A DNA stretch of 64,000 bases from NCBI GenBank assembly GCA_903936705.1, contig CAIZWN010000076.1, positions 62,001-126,000 of the forward strand, written 5' to 3'. Positions within the stretch are counted from its first letter, which is position 1, and the number at the start of each line of letters is the position of its first letter. Positions 32,888 through 40,881 of the stretch are shown piece after piece. The position numbers and the translations under genes are program-made. This DNA is from an uncultured Myxococcales bacterium. GTDB taxonomy: Bacteria > Myxococcota_A > UBA9042 > DTJE01. The notes below the pieces were generated by a model. It did no database searches. It was given only the letters and a program-made list of their open reading frames with translations, and was not told where the DNA came from.

Positions 32888-33657
32888 AGGGCGTTGTTCA
32901 GCACCTCGCCCAGGCCGCCGGCCCCAGGGATGATGTAGTGGTGGTCGTTCAGGCCGCGCTCGCGATCCCATGCGAGGCCTGGTGGCATGCCCAGGACGTC
33001 GGCCGGGGATAGTCCGCGGTCCACCCGCCAGCAATAGACCTCCAGTTCCGGGGCATCGGCTGCGATCCGGCGCAGGAATTCGGGGGTGACGATCAGGTTA
33101 AGGCTGATCCACCGCACAGGCGCGCCTTCGCCGTGTGCGCGATACCAGCGCACCACCTCGCAAAGCGAGGATCCGGTTGCACCCATCGGGTCGGGGAACA
33201 GCATGATTCGACCCTCGACCGGGCCGCCAATCTTCGTGCCTGAAATTGCCGCGCCGGTAACTTCGCCTGCCGCATTCGTAGTGCGGTTCATGATCACGTG
33301 ATCCTGGCGGACGCCGGTCGGATCAAGGACGGTGGACAGTCGTTCAAAGCAGACCATCGATGGCTGGATGCCGGCGCGTGCGATGTCGACGGTCACAACC
33401 TCGGCGGCAGGGTTCAGCAGGACGTCGCGGTAGTCCACGCCCATTCGGGTACGGACAGACCTAGTGTCCCTGGGGAACAAGTCGTTGATGCAGACGCGCA
33501 GCAGGCCGTCGTAAAGAGATGCCAGCAGCCGGTTCAGCCGGGGCTGAATCGTTTCGGGCCTGCCCAGTTCGGCCAGCAGGGTTCGCATGTATGGGTCGTC
33601 GGGGATGTGAACTTTCGGTCCATAGCGATGGTCGATCTGTCGGTGGAAGTCGCTCAT
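32881..33657 (-). CDS. Uracil phosphoribosyltransferase-like protein
   Basis: This 258-residue protein matches the uracil phosphoribosyltransferase family, which joins uracil and PRPP to UMP in pyrimidine salvage. The PRPP-binding loop reads LFPDPMGATGSS (usual form DPMLATGGS), the N-terminal part has TRMGVDYRDVLL, and the middle has VTVDIARAGIQPS. It is about 50 residues longer than bacterial Upp, and its C-terminus (GLNDHHYIIPGAGGLGEVLNN) differs from the usual uracil-binding end (DIGDAGDR), so the base it uses is not certain. It starts at ATG 33657 and is divergent from the HU gene. Confidence 0.8.
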   Translation of the reverse strand: MSDFHRQIDHRYGPKVHIPDDPYMRTLLAELGRPETIQPRLNRLLASLYDGLLRVCINDLFPRDTRSVRTRMGVDYRDVLLNPAAEVVTVDIARAGIQPSMVCFERLSTVLDPTGVRQDHVIMNRTTNAAGEVTGAAISGTKIGGPVEGRIMLFPDPMGATGSSLCEVVRWYRAHGEGAPVRWISLNLIVTPEFLRRIAADAPELEVYCWRVDRGLSPADVLGMPPGLAWDRERGLNDHHYIIPGAGGLGEVLNNALH

Positions 33658-33777
33658 CGGTTGTACTCCCGGGTTTGGTGCTTGAAAGGCAGCAGCATGA
33701 TCCTTAGGTTCTCCGCGTCAGGTACTGTTCAAGACGGGCCCTGCAAGTCCTAGCAGACGGTCCGGAAAAATTCAATC

Positions 33778-33805
33778 TTGACGAGGCCGGGGATTTGTTT
33801 ATCAT
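33778..33805 (+). promoter_or_regulatory. Candidate promoter of the HU gene
   Basis: TTGACG (33778-33783) and TATCAT (33800-33805) are 16 bases apart. The predicted leader before ATG 33841 is about 29 bases and holds a GGGAGG ribosome site. Confidence 0.5.
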
Positions 33806-33840
33806 TCCGACTCGTTTGAGGAGCCGGGAGGATTCCGACC

Positions 33841-34128
33841 ATGACGAAGTCCGAACTGATCGAAGCGGTTGCAAAGCGCTCCGAGGTAACCCTGGATCGC
33901 GCCGCAATCGTCGTGAATGCTGTTTTCGACCAGATGATTGATGCGATGAAGCGCGGCGAGCGGATCGAGATTCGCAACTTCGGGAACTTCACCGTGAAGG
34001 ACTACGAAGGTTACGAGGGGCGCAACCCCAAGACCGGCGAGAAGGTCACGGTTCCCCCGAAGCGCCTGCCTTTCTTCAAGGCGGGGCTTGGTTTGCGCCA
34101 GACGATCAACGTCCGCGTAAAGAAGTGA
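33841..34128 (+). CDS. hup: HU/IHF-family DNA-binding protein
   Basis: This 95-residue protein is a standard HU/IHF-family subunit. It opens with MTKSELIEAVAKRSEVT, has the dimer core IEIRNFGNFTV, and its DNA-binding arm reads GRNPKTGEKVTVPPKRLPFFKAG. HU dimers bend and compact DNA and help in replication and recombination. A GGGAGG ribosome site lies nine bases before the ATG. It is convergent with coaE, with only 19 bases between the two stops. Confidence 0.96.
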   Translation: MTKSELIEAVAKRSEVTLDRAAIVVNAVFDQMIDAMKRGERIEIRNFGNFTVKDYEGYEGRNPKTGEKVTVPPKRLPFFKAGLGLRQTINVRVKK

Positions 34129-34147
34129 ATCGGCGTGGGGGCCGGAT

Positions 34148-34771
34148 CTAGGCCCTTGTGATCAACACTTCGATCGCCAGCGATCGAGCGCGGCCGCGCA
34201 GGGTCCGGAGATCCCGGTCGTTGTGCAGGACTGCCTTCGACGCCGTCTGGCGGCGTTCATCCCCGACCTGGGCTGACATTCGCGCACGCACCGATGTCTC
34301 ATCCATCCCGTCGCGAACGATGGCGCGTCGAATCCGCTGGTCGATCGGGGCGATGACCACGGCCAACCCATCCATCTGTGTTTCCAGGCCAGTTTCCAGG
34401 ATCAGTGCAGCCTCGACCACAGCCAGGTGACACCCGGTCTGGGCGATGGTGCCAAGCCGTCGTTCGACCTCGCGCAGCACTTCTGCGTGCGTCAGCGCCT
34501 CCAGCCTTCGTCGCCTGTCAGGATCCGCGAACACCAGCGATCCCAGGGCCGCGCGATCGATGGTCTTGTCAGGGGAAAGGACGACATTGCCGAACTCGGC
34601 CGCGACGGCTGCGTATATCGACCCGCCAGGAAGCATCTGTTCGCGGGAGACCTGGTCGGCATCGATTACCGGGATACCCAGGCCGCGCCACACGCGGGCA
34701 ACCTCCGACTTTCCCGCGGCGATTCCCCCGGTAAGCCCGAAAACCCGCAATCCTTCCGGTTTTGCCAGCAT
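34148..34771 (-). CDS. coaE: Dephospho-CoA kinase
   Basis: This enzyme phosphorylates dephospho-CoA, the last step of CoA synthesis. The 207-residue length is typical. The P-loop reads GLTGGIAAGKSEVA, and IPVIDADQVSRE supplies the second catalytic segment. The lid region contains Arg-rich stretches (RRAIVRDGMD). The frame extends 53 codons further upstream, but ATG 34771 begins ten residues before the P-loop strand, as in the family; its ribosome site is weak (GAGG two bases away). Confidence 0.95.
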   Translation of the reverse strand: MLAKPEGLRVFGLTGGIAAGKSEVARVWRGLGIPVIDADQVSREQMLPGGSIYAAVAAEFGNVVLSPDKTIDRAALGSLVFADPDRRRRLEALTHAEVLREVERRLGTIAQTGCHLAVVEAALILETGLETQMDGLAVVIAPIDQRIRRAIVRDGMDETSVRARMSAQVGDERRQTASKAVLHNDRDLRTLRGRARSLAIEVLITRA

Positions 34772-34893
34772 GTCCTCTGATATGCCGGTCGTGGGTCGTG
34801 AAGTCAACCTCGACTGGCAAAGCGACGGCTGGTAATGCGACGGCTCGTTGCCGGGGCCGGCCTGATCTACAATGCGGACGAACGGGAGATGCA

Positions 34894-36717
34894 ATGGATG
34901 AAATAGCCCGCTTTTTGTCCATGCACCCACCCTGGCGCTCGTTGCCGGCGGACCAGGTGCGGGGGGTCGCTGGAGTCCTGGAGATCGAGTATTTCGCGCG
35001 CGGCGCCAGGCTGTTGTCGGCCGGAGGCCGTCCTCCGTCCCGTCTGGCGATCATCCGCAGCGGTTCGGTGGAGGTCGTTCGCCACGGTCGAAAGGGCAGC
35101 GAGCTGGTCGATCGCCTGGAAGAGGGGGACGTCGTCGGGGCGGAATTGTTCCTGATGCACCGGTCGCCCGATGTTGATGCCGTTGCCCGGGAGGACTCGC
35201 TGGTCTACCTGGTGCGGCGGGAGCATCTGGATCCTCTGCTGGAGTTTCCTGCCGTCAGGACCTTCCTGCTGGGTACCTCGGGCCAGCGGGTGAGGGATTT
35301 CGTCAGTAATGCAGCTACTTCGGACAACCGCGGCTTCATGTCATCCCCCATCGGGGACCTTGTGACGCGTCCGCCGCTGGCCTGCGCGCCAGATACGCCA
35401 GTGGACGAGGTTGCTGGTCGAATGCGGGACGGTGGGGTGGGTTCGATGCTGGTCCAGTCGGAACCGCCAGGTATCGTGACCGATCGGGACCTGCGTGACC
35501 GGGTTCTGGCGGTAAAAGGGGACCCGCTTGGGCCGGTCGGGGCGATTGCCAGTCGACTCCTGGGCCAGGTTCCGCATGACGCCAATGTGTTTGATGTCAT
35601 GGCCCTGCTGGTCGAAAGTGGGTTGCGCCACCTGCCTGTGACACGGGAGGGCCGGATCGTCGGGGTGGTGACGGATACCGACATCCTGAGGCGGCAATCC
35701 GGCAGCCCGCTGCTGCTGCACAGCGTGCTGCAACGGGCGCACGATCCGGGCGGGATTGCGTCCTGGGTTCGCTTGGCCGCAGCCGCGATTGTCGGGATGA
35801 ACGATGATGGAATCGGGGCTGTCAACGTCGGCCGGATGTCGTCCCTGGCTGCCGACCTGTTGCTGCGACGTCTGGTGGCCGATGCCACGGCGCGCCTGGG
35901 GGCTGCTCCTGCCGCATGGGCATGGCTTGCCACGGGTGCCGAGGGGCGGCGCGAGGCATTCTGGCCTTCGTCCCGGGCCGGGTTCGTCTTGTTCGAGGAG
36001 GGCGCATCCGCAGGGATGGTCCGGTGGTGTGCCGATCTGGCGGCCCAGGTTTCGGCGGGACTTCTTGCCGCCGGCCTTCGTCCCGCGATTGCAGCCCCGT
36101 GCCCCGCTGATTCGGGTGGCATGGGGCCGGCGTCGGCGGTTTTGATCGATGCCATTGTCCGCGATCATTTTCTTCTGCTGCCGGCCCTGCTGGACGCGCG
36201 GCCGGTGGCCGGGTCCATGAACCCAGGGCCTTTCCTGAAGGAATTGCGTGATGCGGCGCGCGCGGCCGTTTTGACGGGGCGCCAGGTGTTGAAGGGCCTG
36301 CATCGTCCCCCAAAGGGGTTTTTTCACGACGAGGTCCTGGAGGCTGGCGGCACGATTGCCGATCGACTGGACCTGGATGCCCGCTGCCTCAGGTTGCTGG
36401 TCGTGCTGGCCAGGGTGGTGGCGGTCCGCGGAGGCATAGCGGCAACCTCGACACCGGAAAGGCTGGTTGCATCGGCCGATGCCGGAGTCCTGTCGCGCGA
36501 ACTGGCCATGGATCTGGCTGCTTCGTGGGAATTCGTTGCCGGGCTGTGCCTGCGGACGGGTTGGGCTGCCAAGGCGCAGGGCGAATGCCTCCTGGTTCCC
36601 GATTCCCTGTCGCCTACCGATCGTCGTTTGTTGAAGGACGTGTTCTCGGTTATCGGGGAGGGCCTTTCGTCGATTTTCGGGGATCTTTCCGCCGCGGAGG
36701 ACCCGTGGACCAATTGA
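34894..36717 (+). CDS. cNMP-like/CBS-pair/DUF294 protein with degenerate nucleotidyltransferase motif
   Basis: This 607-residue cytoplasmic protein has four parts. First comes a cyclic-nucleotide-type beta-roll (about 15-125); its phosphate-binding segment (VVGAELFLMHRSPDVDAVA) lacks the usual Arg. A CBS pair follows (about 155-265, IVTDRDLRDRV and VVTDTDILRR). Then comes the DUF294 putative nucleotidyltransferase related to GlnD (about 335-470) and the DUF294 C-terminal domain (to 607). In an active domain the motif is GSEGRxEQ...TDQDNA. Here it reads TGAEGRREAFWPSSRAGF, so the metal-binding Asp pair is lost. It may therefore sense or hold a ligand without transferring nucleotides. ATG 34894 follows GGGAG; a TACAAT box lies 21 bases upstream. 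Its end overlaps the exonuclease gene by 13 bases. Confidence 0.85.
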   Translation: MDEIARFLSMHPPWRSLPADQVRGVAGVLEIEYFARGARLLSAGGRPPSRLAIIRSGSVEVVRHGRKGSELVDRLEEGDVVGAELFLMHRSPDVDAVAREDSLVYLVRREHLDPLLEFPAVRTFLLGTSGQRVRDFVSNAATSDNRGFMSSPIGDLVTRPPLACAPDTPVDEVAGRMRDGGVGSMLVQSEPPGIVTDRDLRDRVLAVKGDPLGPVGAIASRLLGQVPHDANVFDVMALLVESGLRHLPVTREGRIVGVVTDTDILRRQSGSPLLLHSVLQRAHDPGGIASWVRLAAAAIVGMNDDGIGAVNVGRMSSLAADLLLRRLVADATARLGAAPAAWAWLATGAEGRREAFWPSSRAGFVLFEEGASAGMVRWCADLAAQVSAGLLAAGLRPAIAAPCPADSGGMGPASAVLIDAIVRDHFLLLPALLDARPVAGSMNPGPFLKELRDAARAAVLTGRQVLKGLHRPPKGFFHDEVLEAGGTIADRLDLDARCLRLLVVLARVVAVRGGIAATSTPERLVASADAGVLSRELAMDLAASWEFVAGLCLRTGWAAKAQGECLLVPDSLSPTDRRLLKDVFSVIGEGLSSIFGDLSAAEDPWTN

Positions 36718-37415
36718 TGCACTGGCGCCGTCGTCGCGCCCTTGGTCTGGCGAACCTGCCGCCAGCGGTCCGTTCCTGGCTGGCCGCGCCATGGCCACCG
36801 TCCGACGGCCTGTGGCGCCAGACTCCATTCACGGCGCTGGATCTTGAAACCAGTGGTCTCGATGTCCGCAAGGACGAAATTCTTGCCATCGGAACGGTGG
36901 ATATCGACGAGGGGCGGATACGGATGGAGACGGCCTGGAGCACGCTGGTCTCCCCGTCCCCGGGGCACGTGGTAGGCGTCCCGTCGATCCGGATCCACGG
37001 CCTGCTGCCCCAGCGCCTTTCGACTGCCCCAAGGTTGCAGGACGTGCTTCCGGCCTTGATTGAACGCCTGGTCGGGAGGGTGCTGGTGGTTCACGTTGCC
37101 GAGGTGGATCGTCCCTTTCTTGACCGGGCGTTCAAGGCGGCCTGGGGTTGCGGCGCCTGGATGCCGGTGCTGGACACGGCCAGGCTGTCTGCCTGGTTCG
37201 ACCACCACCCGCAGTTGAACGGGCGGCGCGGCGCCGAGGCGTCTCCGCTGAGGCGGCTGGGGGACATCGCGAAGGAACTAGGTGTGCCGGTGGGGCGGCA
37301 GCACGACGCCCTCGAGGACGCAATGATCTGTGCCCAAGTGCTGCTGGCGCTGGCTTCGCGGATGGAGTCGATGGGCATGGGGACGCTGGGCGCCCTGCTG
37401 AAGGTTGGGACCTAG
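36705..37415 (+). CDS. DnaQ-type 3'-5' exonuclease coupled to the DUF294 gene
   Basis: This 236-residue protein has all three DEDDh motifs: Exo I DLETSGLD (about 44-51), Exo II VVHVAEVDRPFLDRAF, and Exo III GRQHDALEDAMICAQ. It is a stand-alone exonuclease of the DNA polymerase III epsilon/PolC type without a polymerase-binding tail. GTG 36705 is chosen because GGAGG lies four bases before it; this makes the gene overlap the upstream stop by 13 bases, so translation is coupled. From general knowledge, exonucleases of this kind are often found beside CBS/DUF294 proteins and ActP-type symporters in proteobacteria. The role is unsettled. Confidence 0.87.
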   Translation: MDQLMHWRRRRALGLANLPPAVRSWLAAPWPPSDGLWRQTPFTALDLETSGLDVRKDEILAIGTVDIDEGRIRMETAWSTLVSPSPGHVVGVPSIRIHGLLPQRLSTAPRLQDVLPALIERLVGRVLVVHVAEVDRPFLDRAFKAAWGCGAWMPVLDTARLSAWFDHHPQLNGRRGAEASPLRRLGDIAKELGVPVGRQHDALEDAMICAQVLLALASRMESMGMGTLGALLKVGT

Positions 37416-37460
37416 CGTCGATGTTTCAGGGTCGCAGCAAGGCGACGAACGGGAGATGTC

Positions 37461-40358
37461 ATGCACTGGAAGCGCTTTGTCATCCGGATCATGCTGCCCA
37501 CGGGGCTGGCCGTAGTTCTGTTCATGGCGCTGTTGTTCGTCGTCCTTCTGCCCGAGGTCGAGCGGAACTTCATGGAACGCAAGCGCGAGTTGATTCGCGA
37601 GCTTACACGTTCCGCGTGGTCGGTTCTGAAGGAATACGAGGCCGAGGAGCGTGCCGGCAGGATGTCCCGAGAGGAGGCCCAGGTAGCCGCGGCTGCACGG
37701 ATTCGGGACCTGCGGTACGGCCCCGAGGACAAGGACTACTTCTGGATCACCGACAAGCAGCCCCGGATGATCATGCACCCCTTCAGGACGGAACTGATTG
37801 GCAAGGATGTCTCGGATTTCAAGGATCCGCGCGGCAACCGGGTGTTTGTCGAGTTCGTGAAGCGTGTGCGCGAGGATGGAAGCGGGTACGTCGATTACGT
37901 CTGGCAGTGGAAGGATGACCCGGGTCGCCTGGTTCCCAAGGAGTCCTACGTCCAGGGTTTCGACCCCTGGGGCTGGGTCATAGGAACCGGCATCTACACC
38001 GAGGACGTTCGTGCCGAGATCGAGGCCCTGACGGGGAGGATGGTACGAACCTCGGTGGTCTTCATGTTCGTGGTGTCACTGATCCTGCTGTTCGTGACGC
38101 TGCAAAGCCTGCGCATAGAAAGGGAGCGCGGCGACGCCGAATCCGCCCTGCGGGACTCCCACGAACGTTATCGTGCGCTGGTCGAGGCATCCACCGAGGG
38201 CACGCTGATGGTGCTGGACGGGCGTTGCGCCTACAGCAATCCGGTACTCCAGGAGATGCTTGGCCGGGAGGCCGAAGAAATATCGAACCTTTCCCTTCTG
38301 GATCTGCTGCCCGACCGCGAGGACGACCCCGCGCGACGTTTCCTTCAGGACGTCCTGGAGGACCGTCCGGCGCCATCGCAGTTCGAGGCCCAGTTGCGCC
38401 ATTCGGAAGGGCGCCTGGTGAACGTTCTGCTGACGGCAACCCGCATTGCGGTCAGCGACCGTCCAGGCGTAATCGTCACAGCTCGGGACATCGGTCGGAC
38501 CAAGCAGGTCGAGGAGGAACTGGGGGAAAGTCGCGAGCGCTACAAGGCCCTGCGCGCCGTGATCGGCATCGGTGTGTTCAGGACAATTGCCGGCCGGCGG
38601 GGTCGCCTTATGGAAATGAATCCGGCAGGTCGTCGGCTGTTCGGTTTTCCGGAGGACCAGCCTATTGCGGGCACCGCCCTGATGGACATGTGTTTCGACC
38701 CCGAGGATCGCGACTCGATCGCATCGACGCTTGCTCGCGAGGGGGCGTTGCGTGACCGCGTGCTGCGTGTACGGCGCCTGGACGGATCCTTCCGGACCGT
38801 GCGGGTGTCGGCCGTCATGGTCCGTGACGAGGGCGGCTTCCCCCGCTATTGCGACGGGATGGTCGAGGATGTCACCGAAGCCGAGCGCCACGTGTCGGAA
38901 CGCGAGGCGCTGATCGAGGAACTTCAGACCTCCCTGCGCTTCCTGGACGAACCGGTGTCGCAGCGAGCTGCCGACGTTGTGTCCTGCCCGCTTGATGCAT
39001 CGATCGCATCCGCGGCGGCCCTGATGACCCGGGCTGGACGCGGCGCCATCCTCGTCACGGGCGCGGCAGGTGCGCCGGTTGGAATAATGACCGATCGCGA
39101 CCTTCGCGAACGGGTCGTTTCCGAGGGTTATGACGCCCATCGGCCAGTGTACGAGGTGATGACGGCCCCGATCCAGTCCATCGGCGCCGAGGCCCCGACG
39201 TGGGAAGCCCTGTTGAGAATGAGGGATCGTGGCGCGCGCCATCTGGCGGTTCGCGACGGTTCGGGGCGGGTTGTAGGCATGATTGCATCCGACGACCTCA
39301 TGGCGTTCCACCGCTACTCGTCGGCAGTTCTGGTGCGCGAGGTTTCAACGACCCGGTCCGTTGCCGAAATAGTCGCTGTCCGGTCCCGCCTGCCTGTGCT
39401 GGTGAAGGCGCTTGCGGACTGGGGAGCAAGGCCTCGCACCGTCACGCGCGTGATCACTTCGGTCTCGGATGCCATAGCCTTGCGACTGGTCGATCTTGCG
39501 ATCCAGCAGTACGGGCCGCCACCAGCGCGGTTTGCCTTCCTGGCGCTGGGCAGCGAGGGGCGCGAGGAACAGACACTGGCCACCGACCAGGACAATGCGA
39601 TTGTATTCGAGGACGTCCCTGCGGATCAGAAGGAGGCCTGCATGGCCTGGTTCAACCGCCTGGGAGAACAGGTCTGCAACGGTCTGCACGAGGCCGGGTA
39701 CGCGTTGTGCCAGGGTGACGCGATGGCGCGCAACCCCAAGTGGTGCCAACCCTTGTCGCGATGGAAGGAAATGTTCGGCCGGTGGATACGCACCGGGACG
39801 CCCCAGGACCTGCTGTCCGTGAACATGTTCTTCGATTTTCGTGCCGTTGCCGGCGATCCGGCCCTGGCCGCGGATTTGCGCGGTCATATCGACGGCGAAC
39901 TGCGCGCAAACCCTTCCTTCTTCGTCCAGTTTGCCCAGAACGCCTTGCTGTACAAACCTCCTATCGGCCTTTTCGGGAAGATCGTGACCGGCGCCGAGGG
40001 CCAGGGACCTGGGACTTTCAGCGTCAAGGATGCCATGATGCCCATCGTGAACTTCGCTCGGCTGTATTCCCTGAAAAACGCAGTGGATCGTACGAACACG
40101 CTGGAACGCCTTCACCGTCTGCACGACGTAGGCGTGCTTTCGTCCTCCAGCCATTCCGAGATCGTGGCCGCTTACGATGTCCTGATGGAAATCCGCCTGC
40201 GCCACCAGGCGGCGGCGGCCGTCAGAGGGACGGACCCGGATAACGCGGTCAATCCCAAGGAACTGACGGAACTCGAGGATGTCATGGTTCGCAAGGCACT
40301 AGGTCAGGTTTCCCTGGTCTTGAAGAAGGTCTCGTTCGACTTCTTGGGGTCGGCCTGA
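37461..40358 (+). CDS. Membrane Cache-PAS-PAS-CBS-DUF294 sensor with intact nucleotidyltransferase motif
   Basis: This 965-residue protein has two membrane helices (about 8-30 and 196-214) enclosing a periplasmic single Cache domain (DKDYFWITDKQPRMIMHPFR, 91-110, and GWVIGTGIY). Two PAS domains follow (about 237-348 and 360-475, the first ending VTARDIGRTKQVEEE). A CBS pair lies at about 500-620 (IMTDRDLRERV). The DUF294 nucleotidyltransferase has its motif GSEGREEQTLATDQDNA complete (697-713), and a DUF294 C-terminal domain ends the protein. A small carboxylate is a typical ligand of this kind of Cache domain. The output would be nucleotide transfer by the GlnD-like domain instead of a kinase, which is inference. 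It lies 45 bases after the exonuclease gene, and its last codons form the first unit of a 20-bp tandem repeat. Confidence 0.88.
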   Translation: MHWKRFVIRIMLPTGLAVVLFMALLFVVLLPEVERNFMERKRELIRELTRSAWSVLKEYEAEERAGRMSREEAQVAAAARIRDLRYGPEDKDYFWITDKQPRMIMHPFRTELIGKDVSDFKDPRGNRVFVEFVKRVREDGSGYVDYVWQWKDDPGRLVPKESYVQGFDPWGWVIGTGIYTEDVRAEIEALTGRMVRTSVVFMFVVSLILLFVTLQSLRIERERGDAESALRDSHERYRALVEASTEGTLMVLDGRCAYSNPVLQEMLGREAEEISNLSLLDLLPDREDDPARRFLQDVLEDRPAPSQFEAQLRHSEGRLVNVLLTATRIAVSDRPGVIVTARDIGRTKQVEEELGESRERYKALRAVIGIGVFRTIAGRRGRLMEMNPAGRRLFGFPEDQPIAGTALMDMCFDPEDRDSIASTLAREGALRDRVLRVRRLDGSFRTVRVSAVMVRDEGGFPRYCDGMVEDVTEAERHVSEREALIEELQTSLRFLDEPVSQRAADVVSCPLDASIASAAALMTRAGRGAILVTGAAGAPVGIMTDRDLRERVVSEGYDAHRPVYEVMTAPIQSIGAEAPTWEALLRMRDRGARHLAVRDGSGRVVGMIASDDLMAFHRYSSAVLVREVSTTRSVAEIVAVRSRLPVLVKALADWGARPRTVTRVITSVSDAIALRLVDLAIQQYGPPPARFAFLALGSEGREEQTLATDQDNAIVFEDVPADQKEACMAWFNRLGEQVCNGLHEAGYALCQGDAMARNPKWCQPLSRWKEMFGRWIRTGTPQDLLSVNMFFDFRAVAGDPALAADLRGHIDGELRANPSFFVQFAQNALLYKPPIGLFGKIVTGAEGQGPGTFSVKDAMMPIVNFARLYSLKNAVDRTNTLERLHRLHDVGVLSSSSHSEIVAAYDVLMEIRLRHQAAAAVRGTDPDNAVNPKELTELEDVMVRKALGQVSLVLKKVSFDFLGSA

Positions 40359-40400
40359 AATTCTTGGGGTCGGCCTGAGACTCCTGGGGTCGGCCCAAGA
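40341..40400 (+). repeat. Three 20-bp tandem repeats spanning the end of the sensor gene
   Basis: Units at 40341-40360, 40361-40380 and 40381-40400 share TTGGGGTCGGCC at the same phase, with changes growing towards the third. Unit 1 encodes the sensor's last residues FLGSA and its stop. Unit 2 therefore holds a copy of the stop outside the gene. Confidence 0.9.
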
Positions 40401-40449
40401 CTCTTTGAGTCATCAACCGGGATCATTGGCGCTGTCCGAGGCACAAAGT

Positions 40450-40465
40450 CACGTCAAATGACGTG
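40450..40465. promoter_or_regulatory. Palindrome upstream of the DUF485/symporter promoter
   Basis: CACGTCA, AA and TGACGTG form a perfect 16-bp inverted repeat ending nine bases before the -35 box. That is the usual place for an activator site. Confidence 0.55.
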
Positions 40466-40474
40466 TTTATCGGC

Positions 40475-40504
40475 TTGACCTTGCATCCAAAGCCAAAATA
40501 GACT
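40475..40504 (+). promoter_or_regulatory. Candidate promoter of the DUF485-symporter-porin genes
   Basis: TTGACC (40475-40480) and TAGACT (40499-40504) are 18 bases apart. Transcription would begin near 40511, giving a leader of about 80 bases before ATG 40591. Confidence 0.6.
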
Positions 40505-40514
40505 CGCACCCATC

Positions 40515-40543
40515 AGTACTCAGACGCGCTGCGTCGGAGTACT
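40515..40543 (+). promoter_or_regulatory. 29-base hairpin/palindrome at the start of the symporter mRNA
   Basis: AGTACTC pairs with GAGTACT and, after an A/G mismatch, GACGC pairs with GCGTC around a GCT loop. Twelve of thirteen pairs match. It begins about four bases after the predicted transcription start, so it may be a 5' stabilising hairpin or an operator. Confidence 0.6.
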
Positions 40544-40590
40544 AGCATTTCGGCGGGCGGGAAACAAAAGGTCGACAGGGAGGTGCCTTG

Positions 40591-40878
40591 ATGTTGCATG
40601 AACCGGCGGCAAAGCAGGGGCGGGATCCGGCGTCCCCTTACAAGACCAGGCTGGGTGTCTGGATGTTTCTGGCGTACGGGCTGATTTACGCCGGGTTTGT
40701 CGCGATCAACCTTCTGTGGCCGGGCGCCATGGAGGAGGTTGTTGCGATGGGCCTGAACTTGGCCGTCCTGTACGGCTTTGGATTGATCATTGTCGCCCTC
40801 ATCCTCGCGGTCATCTACAACGCCGCTTGCATGAAGGAAGAGAAGCGGTTGGAAGGTTCCGCCGGCGGGGAGGGCTGA
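40591..40878 (+). CDS. DUF485 small membrane protein
   Basis: This 95-residue protein has two membrane helices (about 22-44 and 56-78) and a charged C-terminus. It matches the DUF485 family (YjcH in E. coli), encoded directly before ActP-type acetate symporters. The exact role is unknown; a helper of the symporter is assumed. ATG 40591 has GGGAGG seven bases upstream. Three bases separate its stop from the symporter ATG, so the two are made together. Confidence 0.9.
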   Translation: MLHEPAAKQGRDPASPYKTRLGVWMFLAYGLIYAGFVAINLLWPGAMEEVVAMGLNLAVLYGFGLIIVALILAVIYNAACMKEEKRLEGSAGGEG

Positions 40879-40881
40879 GTC

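Noticed and set aside
33841-34128. HU gene as sign of a replication origin or phage region
   Set aside because: No DnaA-box cluster, dnaA, dnaN or phage genes lie nearby; HU alone says nothing about location.
35341-36828. 495-codon open frame on the minus strand
   Set aside because: Antisense shadow of the cNMP/CBS/DUF294 gene, without recognisable domains.
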